8,239 nt of DNA from an uncultured Clostridia bacterium (lineage in GTDB: Bacteria > Bacillota > Clostridia > TANB77 > CAG-508): NCBI GenBank assembly GCA_948946035.1, contig CARBKU010000048.1:1-8239 (forward strand), read 5' to 3'. Made by a program: the position numbers and the translations under genes. The notes under the pieces are model-generated. The model saw only the letters and a program-made list of their open reading frames with translations, ran no database searches and was not told where the DNA came from. Numbering within the stretch: the first letter of the stretch is position 1; each line of letters opens with the position of its first letter. This document shows, in pieces, positions 7,161 to 8,239 of this stretch.

Positions 7161-7625
7161 ATGAAGAAAAATTACTACCAAATACTGCAAGTTGACCAAG
7201 AAGCATCTATAGATATTATTGAAAAAGTTTACAAAACATTAGTAAAAAAATATCACCCTGATTTACAATCAGAAGAAAATAAAAATAACAATGAAGAAAT
7301 ACTTAAAGATATTAATGAGGCTTATGAAACTTTATCAAATCCTGAAAAAAGACAAGCTTATGATGAAATGCTAATTCAAGACTCTATATCTATAAACCAA
7401 TCTATTCAAAATCAATTAAATAATTGTACTTATCATTCCAATACAAAAAGTACTACTAATACAGATAATACTAAAAAAATGAAAAAATCTATTAATGATT
7501 ATTTTTTAGATTTTGTTGCTATTTTAATTACATTTTCTATTTTATTTTTGTTATGGCAAATTCCTTTTATTAGAAATTTTTTTTCTGATAATATTATAAT
7601 AAAAAATATAAGCAATTTATTATAA
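7161..7625 (+). CDS. J-domain protein with C-terminal membrane anchor
   Basis: The 154-aa product has an N-terminal J domain (about 4-69): YYQILQV opens helix I, helix II ends in LVKKYHPDLQ with HPD at 32-34, and INEAYETLSNPEKRQAYD makes helices III and IV. A polar Asn/Ser/Thr-rich linker (about 74-108) follows. KKSINDYFLDF leads into one membrane helix (about 116-137), which is followed by IPFIRNFF and a short tail. It has no Gly/Phe region, zinc-finger or client-binding domain, so it is a class C (type III) J protein and not DnaJ itself. By family knowledge it would recruit and stimulate a DnaK-type Hsp70 at the membrane, with the J domain predicted cytoplasmic; the client is unknown. It is a tandem paralog of the frameshifted gene 57 bases upstream, with a linker shorter by about 80 residues. 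The start is supported by AGGA six bases upstream. Confidence 0.85.
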   Translation: MKKNYYQILQVDQEASIDIIEKVYKTLVKKYHPDLQSEENKNNNEEILKDINEAYETLSNPEKRQAYDEMLIQDSISINQSIQNQLNNCTYHSNTKSTTNTDNTKKMKKSINDYFLDFVAILITFSILFLLWQIPFIRNFFSDNIIIKNISNLL

Positions 7626-7675
7626 TTATTTGTAAATATTGCTACTTTACTCAAAATTTGTATACTTATAAAAAA

Positions 7676-7728
7676 ACAGAATCAAGATTTTGTACGCAGT
7701 GCAAACTGCTACAAAATCTAACTTCTGT
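7676..7728. other. long bulged hairpin with GCAA loop; terminator-like on the minus strand
   Basis: Three stems nest: ACAGAA/TTCTGT (7676-7681 with 7723-7728), AGATTTTGTA/TACAAAATCT (7685-7694 with 7710-7719) and GCAGT/ACTGC (7696-7700 with 7705-7709). This gives 21 pairs, a 3x3 internal loop, one bulged C at 7695 and a GCAA loop. On the minus strand the hairpin runs into a T7 tract (7676-7670), the form of a strong intrinsic terminator for leftward transcription. On the + strand no T tract follows. It may instead be part of a small structured RNA together with the next hairpin. Confidence 0.6.
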
Positions 7729-7738
7729 CATATTTATC

Positions 7739-7778
7739 TTCTACGGAAAGTTATCATACCATGATAACTTTCCTAGAA
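7739..7778. other. 18-bp hairpin with 3-nt loop and bulged C
   Basis: GGAAAGTTATCAT (7745-7757) pairs without mismatch to ATGATAACTTTCC (7761-7773) around the loop ACC. Beyond an unpaired C at 7744 the stem continues for five more pairs, TTCTA (7739-7743) with TAGAA (7774-7778). No T tract adjoins it on either strand, so it is not a standard intrinsic terminator. It lies ten bases from the previous hairpin, which also has a C bulge after TA on its 5' arm. Confidence 0.6.
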
Positions 7779-7782
7779 TATA

Positions 7783-7833
7783 AAAAACACACCCTAATTA
7801 TTGAACAAAAATTAATAATTGTGGTGTCTTTTT
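7783..7833. terminator. bidirectional Rho-independent terminator
   Basis: ACACC (7789-7793) pairs with GGTGT (7823-7827). After a C-T mismatch and a T-G wobble, AATTATT (7796-7802) pairs with AATAATT (7814-7820) around an 11-nt loop. The hairpin is preceded by A6 (7782-7787) and followed by C then T5 (7829-7833), so it can terminate on both strands. It sits between the convergent J-domain and permease genes, 15 bases past the end of the latter. Confidence 0.75.
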
Positions 7834-7848
7834 ATTATTTTATTATTC

Positions 7849-8239
7849 CTAATTTACTTTTTCGAATAATTTATTTTTTCTTATCTGTATCTTTACATAT
7901 TGATTTACAATTAATAATAAAATTGTAAAAATTGATGTAACTCCTATAATTGCAATATTAAAATTAATTGTTTTAAAAATACTAATTAAATACATTAATA
8001 CTAGAACAGTTGCAATTGTATAAACATAATGAAAAAATTTATTACTATTCTGTTTTAGAACTTCGTATTCATTTTTCCAGTTAAGTATTGGCCTTTTTAA
8101 ATCTATAATTAGCATAATATTACTATTTAATATGTTTAGTATAAGTGCATTGATAAATAATGCTATTATATAAATAATTGGTATTTGCATAACTATAAGT
8201 TTTATGGCAAAAAGAACAATACAAGATATTGCAATACCT
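7849..8239 (-). CDS. C-terminal part of a multi-pass membrane protein, probably ABC-2-type permease
   Basis: The reading frame is open to the right edge, so the gene starts outside the window; 129 residues and the stop are visible. ATG 8188-8190 is internal: the frame continues upstream as GIAISCIVLFAIKLIV without a stop, and no ribosome binding site precedes that ATG. The fragment has about four hydrophobic segments. A polar loop, IDLKRPILNWKNEYEVLKQNSN, lies between the second and third; I recall this loop type (D-x-x-RP-x-L-x-W-x-NEY-x-x-x-KQN) from the C-terminal portion of large putative clostridial ABC exporter permeases of about 500 residues. That assignment rests on motif memory and topology, not on a search. 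If right, an ATPase gene may lie near it outside the window. A terminator follows the gene. Confidence 0.6.
   Translation of the reverse strand, partial: GIAISCIVLFAIKLIVMQIPIIYIIALFINALILNILNSNIMLIIDLKRPILNWKNEYEVLKQNSNKFFHYVYTIATVLVLMYLISIFKTINFNIAIIGVTSIFTILLLIVNQYVKIQIRKNKLFEKVN

Noticed and set aside
7676..7778. Integron attC site or IS200/IS605 end hairpins
   Set aside because: The bulged hairpins recall these, but there is no R'/R'' core (GTTRRRY), no transposase or integrase nearby, and the stems are too AT-rich; the resemblance is only general shape.

Overview
The window is strongly AT-rich, with AAA/AAT/TTA-dominated codon use, strong AGGAG-type ribosome binding sites, a GerMN-domain protein and an oxygen-sensitive-type 2-hydroxyacyl-CoA dehydratase activase. 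Together these suggest an anaerobic, low-GC Firmicute of the class Clostridia, probably gut-associated. No species can be named from the sequence alone.

Layout from left to right: a small uncertain ORF (74-256, +); a membrane-anchored GerMN-domain protein (292-834, -) with its own promoter; a divergently transcribed giant fusion protein (1018-5337, +) combining two BadF/BcrA-type ATPase (activase) modules with a DUF2229-like and dehydratase-like cysteine-rich region; a perfect 20-bp inverted repeat in the convergent gap; a patatin-like phospholipase (5420-6283, -); then, divergent from it, two tandem paralogous J-domain proteins with a C-terminal membrane segment (6386-7103, frameshifted, and 7161-7625, intact). 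A 223-bp gap follows, packed with two long bulged hairpins and a bidirectional terminator. Last comes the C-terminal part of a multi-pass membrane protein resembling clostridial ABC-2 type permeases (7849 to the right edge, -).

The genes look like independent housekeeping or accessory units rather than one operon: most neighbours are divergent or convergent and several have their own promoter. The only co-directional pair is the J-domain tandem, which shares an N-terminal J domain and a C-terminal membrane anchor ending in the motif IPFIRNFF. No mobile element, CRISPR array, tRNA or rRNA was seen. No gene-free stretch exceeds 300 bases.

The points most worth a second look are the single-base frameshift at a C5 tract in the first J-domain gene, the paired hairpins at 7676-7778 that both carry an unpaired C after TA on the 5' arm, and the single-chain fusion of activase and dehydratase-like parts with no classical dehydratase subunit genes beside it.
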